Under the pieces are notes generated by a model. It was given only the letters and a program-made list of their open reading frames with translations, made no database searches and was not told the origin of the DNA. This document shows, piece after piece, positions 33,546 through 42,854 of a stretch of DNA of 64,000 bases. A program made the translations under genes and the position numbers. Numbering within the stretch: position 1 is the first letter of the stretch; every line of letters starts with the position of its first letter. The stretch spans positions 1 through 64,000 of the forward strand of contig NZ_JBNGPA010000020.1 in the NCBI RefSeq assembly GCF_050589845.1, written 5' to 3'. This DNA comes from Carboxylicivirga agarovorans (GTDB lineage: Bacteria; Bacteroidota; Bacteroidia; Bacteroidales; Marinilabiliaceae).

Positions 33546-34994
33546 TCAATGCACGTCTTCAATTACACCTTCATCTATAAAATCTTTTTTCTGATACGAA
33601 TTGAAGATGTACAGCTTTTTATTCTTTTCAATATGACCTGCCAAATCAGGATACAGTATTTCAATTATATACCTTGCAATTAATTCAAGAAGTATATTGA
33701 CATTATTAATATGTAAGTAATTCTTTGAATAATCATACTTGGAATTATACTGACCATTAGCACCATGGGCGACTCTATTCCTTCCTGTTTTATATAAAAT
33801 TTCACCAATAGTTTTATTCCCTAAATATGAATCAGAACTCCATTCATGTATAATTTTCTTTGCTTCCTTTTTTAATATTGAAGTCAAATTACACATCGCA
33901 ATTTTTCTTGCTTTATTAAAAGTGCCTTCATGGAAATTTGAAGAAAAACCATTATCAATGAAATAGACAGGAATGAAGTTAAAGTTCAAAGCTTGTTGGG
34001 CGTAATAATCAATGGCTGTAATTGGCATGTTAGTAGCGTTTTTATATTGTTTTTGGTAATGAAAAGAAATGCCATATTCTAGTATTCGATATAAAAAAAC
34101 ACACCTTGGTAATGGTTCTATTTGTTTTAAAGAAGACTGGTATAAGTCAAAAATGCGTTCATGACTGCAATCAGGTAAAATTGTATGATGATATTTTTTA
34201 TTAAGCCTGAATATCGTTGGTTCTATTTGAATAGATTCATTTAAACCTTTTCCAAAAAAACGTTTATTCCTTAATTGCAACATATCTAAAATATCAAATT
34301 CAGAATAAATGTTTGATAATTTCTGATTGTAAATTGAATTATTTGTTAAGATATAAACGGGGTGACAATTCAAGTATGAAAAGATATTGATTATTGCATT
34401 GATTGTTTCAAAAGAAGTTTGTGAATTTGAATGAATACCAAATCTATGATGCCCAACATGGGATATGTAAACATCTTTATAAATCAATATTTCTTTTTCC
34501 CATCTAAGTCTACAGTTTTCATCTAAATGGTTTATGATTTCGTTTTTGAAGACATGCGGATGTTTTTCAAACAAATATATTTTTTCATTAGTTTTAGTCA
34601 ACTGAATTTCAAGTGCCCGTAGAATAATTCGTTTGATATTTTTAGTTAAAGATTCTTCTTTATGGTAGGTACTATGATTTAATAGAATATCATTGTTCTT
34701 AATAGTTTCATTAACTAACACTACTGTTTCATCTTTTGCAACTGACCTACGTTGTTTAATAATAGTTTTTCGAAGTGCTTTATATGAAAAAACATATTCA
34801 TTAACCAATGATTGACGTTCCGTTCCTTTCTTTAACAATTTAGACAACTTAGAAAATACCACTTGAAAGTCGGTTATTTCATAATAAAGCAAATAGATAA
34901 GAATTGCATTGTCTTCAATATTGGACAAGTCAATAGTTTTGTAATCAAATTTTTTTTCAACTTTCCCTACAAGGTCTATGATTTCAGGCTTCAT
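33546..34994 (-). CDS. HEPN-like protein (482 aa)
   Basis: Near residues 402-416 the sequence LYKTGRNRVAHGANG contains RNRVAH, an R-x4-H HEPN motif. It is followed by a long helix (INNVNILLELIARYIIEILYP), the arrangement found in other HEPN proteins of this island. The N-terminal ~390 residues are largely helical and unassigned, with an HHRFGIHSNSQTSFETINAIINIF stretch near 182-205. It is the fourth protein in the window with this motif. An RNase effector role is likely, with the trigger unknown. Confidence 0.6.
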   Translation of the reverse strand: MKPEIIDLVGKVEKKFDYKTIDLSNIEDNAILIYLLYYEITDFQVVFSKLSKLLKKGTERQSLVNEYVFSYKALRKTIIKQRRSVAKDETVVLVNETIKNNDILLNHSTYHKEESLTKNIKRIILRALEIQLTKTNEKIYLFEKHPHVFKNEIINHLDENCRLRWEKEILIYKDVYISHVGHHRFGIHSNSQTSFETINAIINIFSYLNCHPVYILTNNSIYNQKLSNIYSEFDILDMLQLRNKRFFGKGLNESIQIEPTIFRLNKKYHHTILPDCSHERIFDLYQSSLKQIEPLPRCVFLYRILEYGISFHYQKQYKNATNMPITAIDYYAQQALNFNFIPVYFIDNGFSSNFHEGTFNKARKIAMCNLTSILKKEAKKIIHEWSSDSYLGNKTIGEILYKTGRNRVAHGANGQYNSKYDYSKNYLHINNVNILLELIARYIIEILYPDLAGHIEKNKKLYIFNSYQKKDFIDEGVIEDVH

Positions 34995-35270
34995 CTATAA
35001 TTTTGTTAATAGTATGATTAAAGATAGTTCTATTGGTTAAATACTAAAATATGATTTACAAACCATTTTTGACAAAGTACTATAATAATATTAAAATGGT
35101 ATGTACAATATATTTCTTCAATTATAAACCCTTTTCATTTCTGATGTATTTAATACTACAAGTTCACTTATTGAAGGTAAAAAGGCTGTAGAAGTCTGAT
35201 TGTCTTCTTGTTGTTTTTCATCAAGGGGCGACCTAAAATATTTGGATAAATATTTAAATACACACACATA

Positions 35271-38200
35271 ATGAAAAATACACATGTTACAATGACTTAT
35301 CTGCCATCAACATATAAGGGCATCACTGAAGCTGACAGAATACAGCGCAGTAAAGTACAATACCCTTCATTAAAAACTAGTCTTGGTTGGATAAAGGACT
35401 GTTTGTATTCCGATAAAATAAGGCGAATCAATGATGAACCTGATGAAGAACAACAGAAGATACTAAAGCAGGAACTGTTACCAATGCTGACCTTTTATGC
35501 TTCTTTTGTTGTTCGCAAAGCATCAGGCATCGACAAAAGTAAAGTGCCAACTGGTATACTGGTTATTGATTTAGATAAGAAGAAAGAATCAAGTACCTGG
35601 GAACAGTTTTATGAAGAAGTTGCAGCCCTTAAATCACTACTATTAAATAGCCCGTTTTCAAAGTACATAGCATTCATATTCAATTCACCACGAAAAGGTT
35701 GGAAAATTGGAATTAAAACAGATTTAAGAACCTATGATGCTAATACTTACAAGGCATATTACATTACCTTAATTGAACTGTTTCAAATAATACTAAGGCG
35801 AAATGGGTTCAAATTTGAATATTCCGAAGTTGATTACAGGTGTCAAGACATAGCACGTGGTCACTATATTTCCGCAGATTCTGATATATACATTAATCCC
35901 AATGTAGTCGATTGCCCCCTGACCAAGTTAGATTTACGTGAATCAACATATAAATCGAAGAAAAAGAAAAAGACCGAACCCATAATCAATATTGAAAGTC
36001 AGGAATTAAATTCAGAAGAACAATTATATAATCGTGATGTCAATAATAGGCTGTTTAACTATTTTATTATAAACGAAATAATGCAGCACTTAAAGAATAG
36101 GGACTTTAAAAGAAAGTTTATTAAAGAATTTGACTTAGGTGATTGGCAACAATATTTCATTTTAATGTGCAGTTTACAACATGCCTTGGGCTATAATAAA
36201 AATTCAAAGCATGCATTTGAAACTATTCTTAAAACAGCAGGTGTTTACAAGCAAAATATAATGGAACAACACTGGAAAAAAGTTTCAAACCCAACAACCA
36301 ATATTAATTATTTCATCGCTGCTGCACATAAAGCAGGGTATACATTTACTTCTAAAGATTATCATGGCTTAATTAATAGGGCTAAGGCAACTTCAGAAAT
36401 AATGAATAACTATATACCTAAGGCTGATTTAACTGTAGACTATCGTATAACAGATGAAGCAAAAACAATTTTTAAATTTATAAACAGCAATAAGTTTATA
36501 CAGATTATTGCGCCAACTTCTTCAGGTAAGACTGACCTAGCAGTCAAACTACTACATGAAACATTAAAATCACCAGTTGCTTTGTCCGTACCTTATAGAA
36601 TCTTGGCTGATGGTATTCGCAACCAATACAAAGAACATGTAACCAATTCGGAAGATGAAGTCTTCCCTAAAGACTTTCCAGTGCACTTGTTAAAAGTTAT
36701 GTGCTATACCTATGATTCTACACCAAAATTAGATGATGTGTTAAGTGATAAGATTAAAGCAAACTCAATTTTAGTTATTGATGAAATACATCAGGTACTT
36801 GCGGCCCTTAACTATCGAAAAAAGTCGATTCGTGCATTATTAGATTTCGCAAGTGGTTTTGGTAAAGTAATAGGTTTAACTGGAACAAGATTGCCCGAAT
36901 CTATTGAAAAGATTTCGCCATTTCTAAGGCAATTTAAGACACTTCATATTGATAATAGATATGAAAAGGGTCATGTTGTTAACTTTGAATACAAAGCTAA
37001 TATTGAAGCAAGTATCATTGAAAAATTGAAACCATTCAAAGGTCAAGGTAAGAAATGGGCTATATACATGAATGATAAAGATGGTAATAAAGAACTCGCT
37101 AAAAAGCTTCAAGAACAAGGTTTTACAACAATGGTAGTTAATGCAGACAAGAAAAACAGTAAAGAAGTAAAGTTGTTAAAGAAAACTAGGTTAATACCTG
37201 ATGATGTTGATATTATTATTGTTACCTCAGCGATGCGTGATGGATTCAATATTGAAAACAAGGACGTTGCAGGTATATTCTTTTATCGGATGCCTCCAGT
37301 AAGGGATTTGGTGCAATTTAGTAGCAGGTTTAGGGAAGTAAAGGGGCTGCAAATTTCGGTTGTTAGTTCTATGACAGAATTTAAGCTGAATAACTGTTAC
37401 AATCCTGAATTAGTGGCTGTAGACTGCAGAAGTGATGCCAATATAGTTATTGGTAAAATGAATGACATATTATTACCATCCATTGTTGATACACCTAGGA
37501 AAACTGAAATTACCGAAAAAGTATTTTATAAAACGATGGAATTTGCAACAGATGATGAAATATATGTTGACAATAATATTAAACATGCAATTGCTTTTGG
37601 TGCAGGGGATAGAAAAGCACATCTTGATGAAGAAGGAATTGCTTATTGTGTGCTAGAAAATCATGATAAAACAGAATGTTCCAATCCTATATTTTTTGTT
37701 TCAGAATTGTTGAAGTATCGATATAAAATCGGTGTGGTAAATACAGGAAAGAAACTATCCAAAGAAGATAATGTGGAACACATGGATGAAGCCAAAAAGA
37801 TTACCAATGAATTAGTTTCAAAATGCAAAACGGACAAAGACTTTGATGAACTATTAGAACAAATTAAGGATGAAGATTCTGTTGCTACGAATGTATCAAG
37901 TCTGATTCAGCATGTAAGTAAACGAATAGCGATAATAGGTGGAAGGTCACTTGAAATCAGAAATGAAGGGTATAAAAGTAAAACTGCAATTACTAAAGCT
38001 TTGGAATTCGATGAAGATAAGTCAATCTATAATGTCTTTATATCTAAAATAAGAACCTATAACAACCTAAAGGCAGGTATTAAAGATGTCCACATAATTC
38101 AATATGAAAAGAATGGTCTACAACAGCAAAAGGAATATTCAAATAAGGAACTTAAAGCATTAATCAGGAAGTCAAAAGATGAAATTGGTGATACGACTAA

Positions 38201-38351
38201 AGATTTGCCAAAGCAGGAATTATCCAAGTATTATCAATTAGCAGATGGTAAAAAACGAAGTTCGATTGTTATTACAGATTATGTACAGCCTGATGTTTTA
38301 CCTGATGATAACACTGAATCGGTAATCCAAACCAAGAATAAAGCAGCGTAA
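35271..38351 (+). CDS. Primase-helicase replication protein, BT4734/VirE-N-like (1026 aa)
   Basis: Residues ~65-210 resemble the BT4734/VirE N-terminal primase-type domain, with GILVIDLDKKK (95-105) carrying the acidic strand and FIFNSPRKGWKIGIK (136-150). Residues ~400-720 form an SF2-type helicase: APTSSGKTD (414-422) Walker A, LVIDEIHQ (501-508) the DEIH box, GLTGTR (535-540) motif III, and VTSAMRDGFN then QFSSRFRE as motifs V and VI. The Lys-rich C-terminal third is unassigned. The protein probably replicates the excised element. A strong terminator follows at 38453-38477. Confidence 0.8.
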   Translation: MKNTHVTMTYLPSTYKGITEADRIQRSKVQYPSLKTSLGWIKDCLYSDKIRRINDEPDEEQQKILKQELLPMLTFYASFVVRKASGIDKSKVPTGILVIDLDKKKESSTWEQFYEEVAALKSLLLNSPFSKYIAFIFNSPRKGWKIGIKTDLRTYDANTYKAYYITLIELFQIILRRNGFKFEYSEVDYRCQDIARGHYISADSDIYINPNVVDCPLTKLDLRESTYKSKKKKKTEPIINIESQELNSEEQLYNRDVNNRLFNYFIINEIMQHLKNRDFKRKFIKEFDLGDWQQYFILMCSLQHALGYNKNSKHAFETILKTAGVYKQNIMEQHWKKVSNPTTNINYFIAAAHKAGYTFTSKDYHGLINRAKATSEIMNNYIPKADLTVDYRITDEAKTIFKFINSNKFIQIIAPTSSGKTDLAVKLLHETLKSPVALSVPYRILADGIRNQYKEHVTNSEDEVFPKDFPVHLLKVMCYTYDSTPKLDDVLSDKIKANSILVIDEIHQVLAALNYRKKSIRALLDFASGFGKVIGLTGTRLPESIEKISPFLRQFKTLHIDNRYEKGHVVNFEYKANIEASIIEKLKPFKGQGKKWAIYMNDKDGNKELAKKLQEQGFTTMVVNADKKNSKEVKLLKKTRLIPDDVDIIIVTSAMRDGFNIENKDVAGIFFYRMPPVRDLVQFSSRFREVKGLQISVVSSMTEFKLNNCYNPELVAVDCRSDANIVIGKMNDILLPSIVDTPRKTEITEKVFYKTMEFATDDEIYVDNNIKHAIAFGAGDRKAHLDEEGIAYCVLENHDKTECSNPIFFVSELLKYRYKIGVVNTGKKLSKEDNVEHMDEAKKITNELVSKCKTDKDFDELLEQIKDEDSVATNVSSLIQHVSKRIAIIGGRSLEIRNEGYKSKTAITKALEFDEDKSIYNVFISKIRTYNNLKAGIKDVHIIQYEKNGLQQQKEYSNKELKALIRKSKDEIGDTTKDLPKQELSKYYQLADGKKRSSIVITDYVQPDVLPDDNTESVIQTKNKAA

Positions 38352-38452
38352 TTCAAGATAAATAATTAAACATACACCTGATATATTAGATAACGATTTA
38401 ATCAGAATGGTGTATCAATTAAGAATTTCAAAATGTGTGTATTCAGATTAAG

Positions 38453-38477
38453 CCCATCAGTCCTTGGTGGGTTTTTT
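38453..38477 (+). terminator. Intrinsic terminator of the primase-helicase gene
   Basis: CCCATCA (38453-38459) pairs with TGGTGGG (38465-38471), followed by TTTTTT. This is a textbook rho-independent terminator about 100 bases after the stop codon. Confidence 0.8.
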
Positions 38478-38653
38478 CGTTCTTATTTTTAGGGTGATTT
38501 TGATGTTAACGGCTGAATGGACTATATGCCAAGAAGCTTGATAAATAATAAAAGAAGGAAAACATACCCGACAAGTCCAGTTTGCATTTAATTCTTAGGG
38601 TGTGTTGTTTTTAAAGTATCACGTGTCTACTTGCTTGATTAAATTAGTTTTTG

Positions 38654-38684
38654 AAAGCCATTCGATATTTCGGGTGGCTTTTTT
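38654..38684 (+). terminator. Second intrinsic terminator
   Basis: AAAGCCA (38654-38660) pairs with TGGCTTT (38675-38681) and runs into a T tract. It lies ~180 bases after the first terminator, so it should end a separate short transcript starting in between. Confidence 0.65.
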
Positions 38685-38770
38685 ATTAGATATACCATGG
38701 AATGTAACCATAACTATTATCTTAGTGTATAACACTTATGCTAAAATGATTAACAAAACCTCATTCATCC

Positions 38771-40618
38771 ATGGCACAAATATTTCCAAGTATCGCAATA
38801 CTGAAAAGACAGAAGGTTCAACCAACAGAAGGTGAATGGGCTTTAATTAATTTTCTAGTCAATAACTTAGATAATTCCTATGAGGTTTTTGTACAACCTT
38901 TTTTAAATGGTGACCAACCTGACATTGTGGTGATGCGTAAGGGAAGTGGTGTTTTAATAATTGAAGTAAAAGATTGGGATTTAAGACACTATTGTATTGA
39001 TGAAAATACAAACTGGCATTTATTTAAAGACAATACGAAAATTAAATCCCCACTTTATCAGGTTGAAAAATATAAAGAAAACCTGTTCAATTTGCACAGT
39101 GAAGAACTGTACCTAAAGAAGGTAAAAAACAAAAATCTGTGGGCTACGGTCAATTGTGCTGTTTATTTCCATAATGCCAAACAGGAACAGGTCAATTCGT
39201 TCTTGTTAGATGATTTTCAGGGAAGCAACTATGACAGATACAGGAAGTTTATTAGTTATTTTGGATTAATAGGTAGCGATTCTTTAAACCTAGGATTTGT
39301 GATGAATTTGTTTTCTAGGTATTACCTTAATAAAAAATCATATTACTTTGATGATTCTTTGTATAAGGGTATTAGAAGATATTTAATGCCACCAATACAC
39401 CAAATAGAAGATGGTAAGGAAATAATATATACAAAAGAACAGCAGCAACTAATAAGAAGTGAAATCCGACCTAGAAGGAAGATAAAAGGCGTTGCAGGTT
39501 GTGGAAAAACCTTAGTGTTGGCAAAAAGGGCTGTAAATGCTTATTTAAGGACAAATAGCCGAATCCTTATACTTACGTATAACCTTTCATTAAAAAATTA
39601 TATACACGATAAAATTAATGATGTAAGGGAAGAATTTCCATGGTCCAATTTCTACATTGATAATTACCATCAGTTCTTTAAAAAGGCAGCTAATAATTAT
39701 GGGTTAGAAATCACGTCTTTAGGAAGTTGGGATGATAAAAACTTTTTTAAATCAGTTGAACGGTTAATAAAACCTTATGATGTTGTTTTGATTGATGAAA
39801 TTCAGGACTATAAACAGGCTTGGATTGACATTATTGTTGAATATTTTACCAATGATAATACTGAACTTGTAGTCTTTGGTGATGAAAAACAGAATATCTA
39901 TAATCGGGAACTTGATGAAAACAATGAAATCATTGTTAGGCAGATACCTGCAAGATGGAATAAATCATTAAATACATCCCATAGATTCTCAAGTAATATC
40001 GGTAATCTAGCTTTAAAGTTTCAGAAGACTATTTTCAATATGAAATATAGCCCTGATGACATAAACTTTTTAGCCACACTTGACTTTGAACAAAGGTTAG
40101 TCGAATACCATTCATTTACTACTGAATCAGTAGATGCTATTTTGAAAGTAATGTATAATGTGTTGGAACGCAATGAAATTCACTCATCTGATTCGTGTGT
40201 GTTGTCCTCGAAAGTTGAAGTGTTAAGGGAATTGGATTATTTAATCCGTAGTGGCAAAAAGGAAAGTACTTGCACCACCTTTGAATCAAAGGAAGAATAT
40301 GCCACAATGAAGGGTAATGATAAAAAGATTGAAGACCACAGAAGGTTTAAGAAAAGTCATTTTTGGATGAAAACAGGTACGGTTAAATTGTCTACTACCC
40401 ACAGCTTTAAAGGGTGGGAAATTGATACTTTATTTTTGATTATCGAAAATGAAGAAGATAACGAATTTACAAATGCTGAATTAATCTATACTGCACTGAC
40501 ACGGGCTAAACGTAATCTGATTGTGATGGACTTGGGTAACCATCGGTATGAAAACTTCTTCCTTTCTGAAGTACAATCTTGTTATAAGCACAGTGACACG
40601 GAATTACAAGTTCACTAA
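38771..40618 (+). CDS. NERD nuclease-UvrD-like helicase fusion (615 aa)
   Basis: Residues 20-115 form a NERD domain, a PD-(D/E)XK relative: PDIVVM (50-55) and VLIIEVKDWD (61-70) supply D51 and E65-x-K67. From 225 onward an SF1 helicase follows: GVAGCGKT (240-247) Walker A, LIDEIQD (340-346) Walker B, VVFGDEKQNIY motif III near 367-377, STTHSFKGWE near 545-554 and ELIYTALTRAKRNLIVM near 572-588 as the last motif. The fusion could process replication intermediates of the island or degrade foreign DNA as the nuclease-helicase protein Nhi does. The domain assignment is firm, the role is not. Confidence 0.85.
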   Translation: MAQIFPSIAILKRQKVQPTEGEWALINFLVNNLDNSYEVFVQPFLNGDQPDIVVMRKGSGVLIIEVKDWDLRHYCIDENTNWHLFKDNTKIKSPLYQVEKYKENLFNLHSEELYLKKVKNKNLWATVNCAVYFHNAKQEQVNSFLLDDFQGSNYDRYRKFISYFGLIGSDSLNLGFVMNLFSRYYLNKKSYYFDDSLYKGIRRYLMPPIHQIEDGKEIIYTKEQQQLIRSEIRPRRKIKGVAGCGKTLVLAKRAVNAYLRTNSRILILTYNLSLKNYIHDKINDVREEFPWSNFYIDNYHQFFKKAANNYGLEITSLGSWDDKNFFKSVERLIKPYDVVLIDEIQDYKQAWIDIIVEYFTNDNTELVVFGDEKQNIYNRELDENNEIIVRQIPARWNKSLNTSHRFSSNIGNLALKFQKTIFNMKYSPDDINFLATLDFEQRLVEYHSFTTESVDAILKVMYNVLERNEIHSSDSCVLSSKVEVLRELDYLIRSGKKESTCTTFESKEEYATMKGNDKKIEDHRRFKKSHFWMKTGTVKLSTTHSFKGWEIDTLFLIIENEEDNEFTNAELIYTALTRAKRNLIVMDLGNHRYENFFLSEVQSCYKHSDTELQVH

Positions 40619-40717
40619 ATTAAAATTGTTCTGACCTGAATTCATTTATCTAGCTAGTGGTCAGGGACAATTTGTAATTCATGCCTTTAAGGTGGCTTGA
40701 AATTAAGCTATGTCATG

Positions 40718-41023
40718 TTAATCCATATGGTCAAACATTAAAAACATATCGGGTATAGACATTGGAATCCAATTTATAGTTCCATAGCATGGGGTCTTTC
40801 TTTCAATAGCAACTTTACCTTCCTTAACCTTTTGGCAAGCAAAGAAAGTTTCGATTGCTTCTTCAAAGGTATCTACATAGAAGATGTCTTGAAAGAAATC
40901 ATCTGTTGTTACAGTCACACGGATTTCTTTATCACTTTTGTCTTTTTTAATGGCGAACTGATTGTCCATTATTTTGGCAAACCTTTCATCTTGGTTGCCT
41001 TTCTTAATTTGAAATTTCTCCAT
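40718..41023 (-). CDS. Hypothetical protein (101 aa), paralogue of 41120
   Basis: Small protein with the segment IFYVDTFEEAIETFFACQK followed by VKEGKVAIERKTP. The same pattern (I-x-x-x-[ST]-[FY]-E-[ED]-A-[IV] ... [DE]-G-K-[IV]-x-I) occurs in the next minus-strand gene, so they are likely distant paralogues. No catalytic motif is visible. They share orientation with a 96-base gap. Function unknown. Confidence 0.6.
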   Translation of the reverse strand: MEKFQIKKGNQDERFAKIMDNQFAIKKDKSDKEIRVTVTTDDFFQDIFYVDTFEEAIETFFACQKVKEGKVAIERKTPCYGTINWIPMSIPDMFLMFDHMD

Positions 41024-41119
41024 TTCTTGATTTTTAAAATTTATAATTTGTGGTATTAATATGTGTAATTTACTTGGCTGTTATTTAATTGCACCTACGT
41101 CAGCCAAGGTTTGATTAAG

Positions 41120-41482
41120 TTACTTTTTCATGTTGCACAATGTTTTATATGAATCTATAATACCTTGTAATTGAAAGTTCGTCCAATCTTTAAGAAGCTT
41201 GTCGTCACGAACTTCCAAATCAATTAGTATTTTACCATCGTGAATACCTTCAAAAGCCATATACTTTAAAACTGCATCTTCATAGGACTCACAATTGATA
41301 ATAAATTCATTGTCGTCTAGCAGGTTTTTTACAGCAAGTCTGTAAGAAGGTTTTTTTAATATGTCCAAATTGCCATTTAATAGAAATTGGATTAGTAACT
41401 GCCTGCTAATTTTTGCTACTTCTTTTGCTGTTTGTTTACTCATCTTCTGTGATTTTTTAGTTTTTGATACTTTGTTATTCAT
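41120..41482 (-). CDS. Hypothetical protein (120 aa), paralogue of 40718
   Basis: Start at ATG 41482 (MNNKVSKTKKSQK); the longer frame to 41551 begins at a non-ATG codon. The N-terminal 25 residues are Lys/Ser-rich. The C-terminal half has FIINCESYEDAVLKYMAFEGIHDGKILIDLEV, which parallels the neighbouring 101-residue protein. Role unknown; possibly a small regulator of the adjacent replication or integration genes. Confidence 0.55.
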   Translation of the reverse strand: MNNKVSKTKKSQKMSKQTAKEVAKISRQLLIQFLLNGNLDILKKPSYRLAVKNLLDDNEFIINCESYEDAVLKYMAFEGIHDGKILIDLEVRDDKLLKDWTNFQLQGIIDSYKTLCNMKK

Positions 41483-41684
41483 TATCTTAAATTTTAAATG
41501 TTTATTATTCGATTTCGTTTGTTTTTTTCTTGTTCGCAAAAGTCGCAACACTTTAATTTCCGTATAGACACAGGATTGTGTTATTTTGGAATGACTTGAT
41601 TTTTCAGATGAAAAAAATAGCCTATAACACCTATACCTATTGATGTTGCAGATAAAATTATATCTTTCGTAAAAAAGTTAATTA

Positions 41685-42443
41685 ATGGCTACTTATATTA
41701 AAGAAGACCTATCGACAGAAAAAATATTCGATGTATTAAATTACATTGGCAACAGTATACAAGATGAACATTTACCCAATGAATCATTGAAAAAGGTTAT
41801 AAAGCTTCTACCTAATTATATTGATGAATTAATCGTAAAAACAGAAGAATCAAATCAGTATTGGGAATTTTGTAAATCCAGTACCTATGTTTATAATTAT
41901 GATGAAAGATTAAATGTTTTCAAAAACGAATTCCATGATGTCAACGAAAAAGATTTTATTGAAAGCGAAATTGCATTGCTAAAAAATGAACACCTAGTTC
42001 TTAATTTGACTAATGGTAATTCTATTGATTTACAGAAGCATTTACACCCCAAAAAGTACCAAGACCTAATATACATTCAAAATAAGAAGATTGATTTTCT
42101 GAACACACTACTATTGAATTTAGATGACCAAGGAAATTTGATGCATTATATCCGATACTTTAAAAACATTACCTGTTATAAATTATTCTTAGATTATTAC
42201 AATAGTTATAAGGACAGTAATGTATGTCTAGTTCATACTTCATTCATTTTTCATCAGATGCGTAATGACAAATATATTTATAGCGACATCGAACAATCTG
42301 ATTTTATAAAGTTTTTAGATGAAGTGGAAATTAATGTTGGCTTAACCAAGTTAAAATCTTTCAGCGATTCTGTTAAAGTTGAAAAGCTTAAACATTATAA
42401 GGACTTGATAAGATTATACGAAAAATCTTTACCTAAGGAATAA
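41685..42443 (+). CDS. Hypothetical protein (252 aa)
   Basis: Unrecognised soluble protein, mostly helical, with many Asn, Lys and Asp residues and no membrane segment. It begins at ATG 41685 (MATYIKEDLSTEK) and is followed after 87 bases by the excisionase-like HTH gene on the same strand. Such genes close to integrases are often element-specific and unconserved. Confidence 0.55.
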   Translation: MATYIKEDLSTEKIFDVLNYIGNSIQDEHLPNESLKKVIKLLPNYIDELIVKTEESNQYWEFCKSSTYVYNYDERLNVFKNEFHDVNEKDFIESEIALLKNEHLVLNLTNGNSIDLQKHLHPKKYQDLIYIQNKKIDFLNTLLLNLDDQGNLMHYIRYFKNITCYKLFLDYYNSYKDSNVCLVHTSFIFHQMRNDKYIYSDIEQSDFIKFLDEVEINVGLTKLKSFSDSVKVEKLKHYKDLIRLYEKSLPKE

Positions 42444-42530
42444 TAACCATTCCAAAAAACAACAATTTCATGTCTATGTAGAAATGGTACATGATTTTCC
42501 TTTGCCGTTATAATTCTAATAGCAAAGAAT

Positions 42531-42845
42531 ATGAAGCGAATAATAACAACTGAAATGTCGGATGATGATTTCAAAATGCTACTGAAAGAATGTGTCGATG
42601 AAGCAGTACAGAATATACAAGTTCAAAATAATGTAGTTAAAGACCCATTAGATGATTTCATAGGTCTTGAAAAAGCAGCGCAAATCCTTAATATATCCGA
42701 ACATACATTAAAAACAAAAACACACCGAAAGGAAATCAGCTATTATAAACCTGACAAGAAGCTTCTGTTTTCACGAAAATATTTATTAAAATATATTCAT
42801 GAAAGCAAAAGAACGTCCAATAAAGAAATAGATGAAGAAGATTAA
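42531..42845 (+). CDS. Excisionase-like HTH_17 protein (104 aa)
   Basis: Residues ~42-95 read as a MerR/excisionase-type winged helix: FIGLEKAAQILNISEHTLKTKTHRKEISYYKPDKKLLFSRKYLLKYI, including the strand that normally presents the target-binding wing. The N-terminal 40 residues look helical and may dimerise. It is convergent with the integrase gene nine bases away, the usual place for a recombination directionality factor. Confidence 0.75.
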   Translation: MKRIITTEMSDDDFKMLLKECVDEAVQNIQVQNNVVKDPLDDFIGLEKAAQILNISEHTLKTKTHRKEISYYKPDKKLLFSRKYLLKYIHESKRTSNKEIDEED

Positions 42846-42854
42846 TGATTGTAA

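Larger units (their letters stand above)
38352..38770. other. Non-coding region between primase-helicase and NERD-helicase
   Basis: This 419-base gap holds two intrinsic terminators (38453-38477 and 38654-38684) with about 175 bases between them, which is unusual for a simple gene boundary. The interval could encode a small RNA, or the region could be the origin used by the adjacent replication protein. I see no iterons and no credible ORF; the frame at 38602-38835 overlaps the next gene start and has no support. Confidence 0.45.

Noticed and set aside
38602..38835. 77-residue plus-strand open frame before the NERD-helicase gene
   Set aside because: It overlaps a terminator hairpin and the start of the real gene in another frame and has no protein-like features.
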